The translations under genes were made by a program, and so were the position numbers. The notes under the pieces are model-generated. The model ran no database searches. It was not told the DNA's origin and worked only from the letters and a program-made list of their open reading frames with translations. A stretch of 5,147 nucleotides of DNA from Nanobdellota archaeon (lineage in GTDB: Bacteria; Patescibacteriota; Minisyncoccia; UBA6257; GWB1-50-10): the NCBI GenBank assembly GCA_030695805.1, contig JAUYPG010000006.1, positions 1 to 5,147 of the forward strand, in the 5' to 3' direction. Positions 5,043 through 5,147 of this stretch are shown piece by piece (the first letter of the stretch is position 1; the number at the start of each line of letters is the position of its first letter).

Positions 5043-5147
5043 ATGGCAACGGTTCAAAAATTTGAAGACCTGATCTGCTGGCAAAAATCGAGAGAACTGA
5101 CAAAAGAAATCTATAAGGCAATACGCGACTGCAAGGATTACGGCTTT
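5043..5147 (+). CDS. Four-helix-bundle protein, S23/IVS-encoded (bAvd-like) family, N-terminal fragment
   Basis: Thirty-five codons are visible before the right edge. The start MATVQKFEDLICWQKSRELT, followed by KEIYKAI, matches the hallmark N-terminus of the small S23/IVS four-helix-bundle family: a [KR]FEDLxxWQKAREL helix, then a second short segment ending in YGF where family members usually have YGL or FGL. Family members are about 110-130 residues, so roughly 80-90 are missing. Relatives are encoded within 23S rRNA intervening sequences or serve as accessory proteins of diversity-generating retroelements; many others stand alone with no known function, and nothing here shows a retroelement. 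AGGA at 5037-5040 is only two bases from the ATG, too close for a normal ribosome binding site. It lies 54 nt after secA, so readthrough transcription is possible. Confidence 0.85.
   Translation, partial: MATVQKFEDLICWQKSRELTKEIYKAIRDCKDYGF

Noticed and set aside
5043..5147. Diversity-generating retroelement or 23S rRNA intervening sequence around the four-helix-bundle gene
   Set aside because: No reverse transcriptase, template repeat or rRNA sequence is visible; family membership alone is not enough.

Overview
The window most likely comes from a Candidate Phyla Radiation bacterium of the Parcubacteria type. This is an inference from gene content: a surface protein with DUF5011 Ig-like repeats, a glycine linker, paired peptidoglycan-binding domains and a C-terminal coiled coil; a SecA with an insertion of about 30 residues in its first nucleotide-binding domain; and an S23/IVS-type four-helix-bundle protein behind an AT-rich palindromic spacer. 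None of the three visible start codons has a Shine-Dalgarno sequence at normal spacing. Stops are TAG and TGA, consistent with the standard bacterial code. All genes lie on the + strand.

Layout. Positions 1-1062 hold the 3' part of a large cell-surface protein gene that enters from the left edge. Its Ig-like repeat carries an in-frame TAG at 106-108, exactly where this repeat normally has tyrosine, so it is a pseudogene, a recoded gene or a sequencing error near a contig end. The 3' part encodes a poly-Gly linker and two peptidoglycan-binding domains. Positions 1125-1868 encode a complete endonuclease/exonuclease/phosphatase (EEP) family enzyme, with a -10 hexamer so close to the ATG that the transcript may be leaderless. 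Positions 1869-2456 have no convincing gene but are dense in signals. A near-consensus promoter sits at the 3' end of the EEP gene and faces a short hairpin-terminated stretch, a candidate small RNA. After that come an 18-bp perfect palindrome, a second promoter with an extended TATAAT -10, a 21-bp perfect inverted repeat, and a roughly 200-bp multi-hairpin element with inverted ends that stops just short of the next gene. Positions 2457-4988 encode a complete SecA translocase ATPase. Positions 4991-5036 are an AT-rich palindromic spacer, and 5043-5147 hold the start of a four-helix-bundle protein that runs off the right edge.

How it fits together. SecA drives export of proteins such as the surface protein at the left end, but nothing shows the genes form one operon. 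The part most worth attention is the 588-bp intergenic region before secA: two promoters with no credible ORF behind them and four strong hairpins or repeats. It could be a structured secA leader, a pair of small RNAs, an inserted non-coding mobile element, or a mixture of these.
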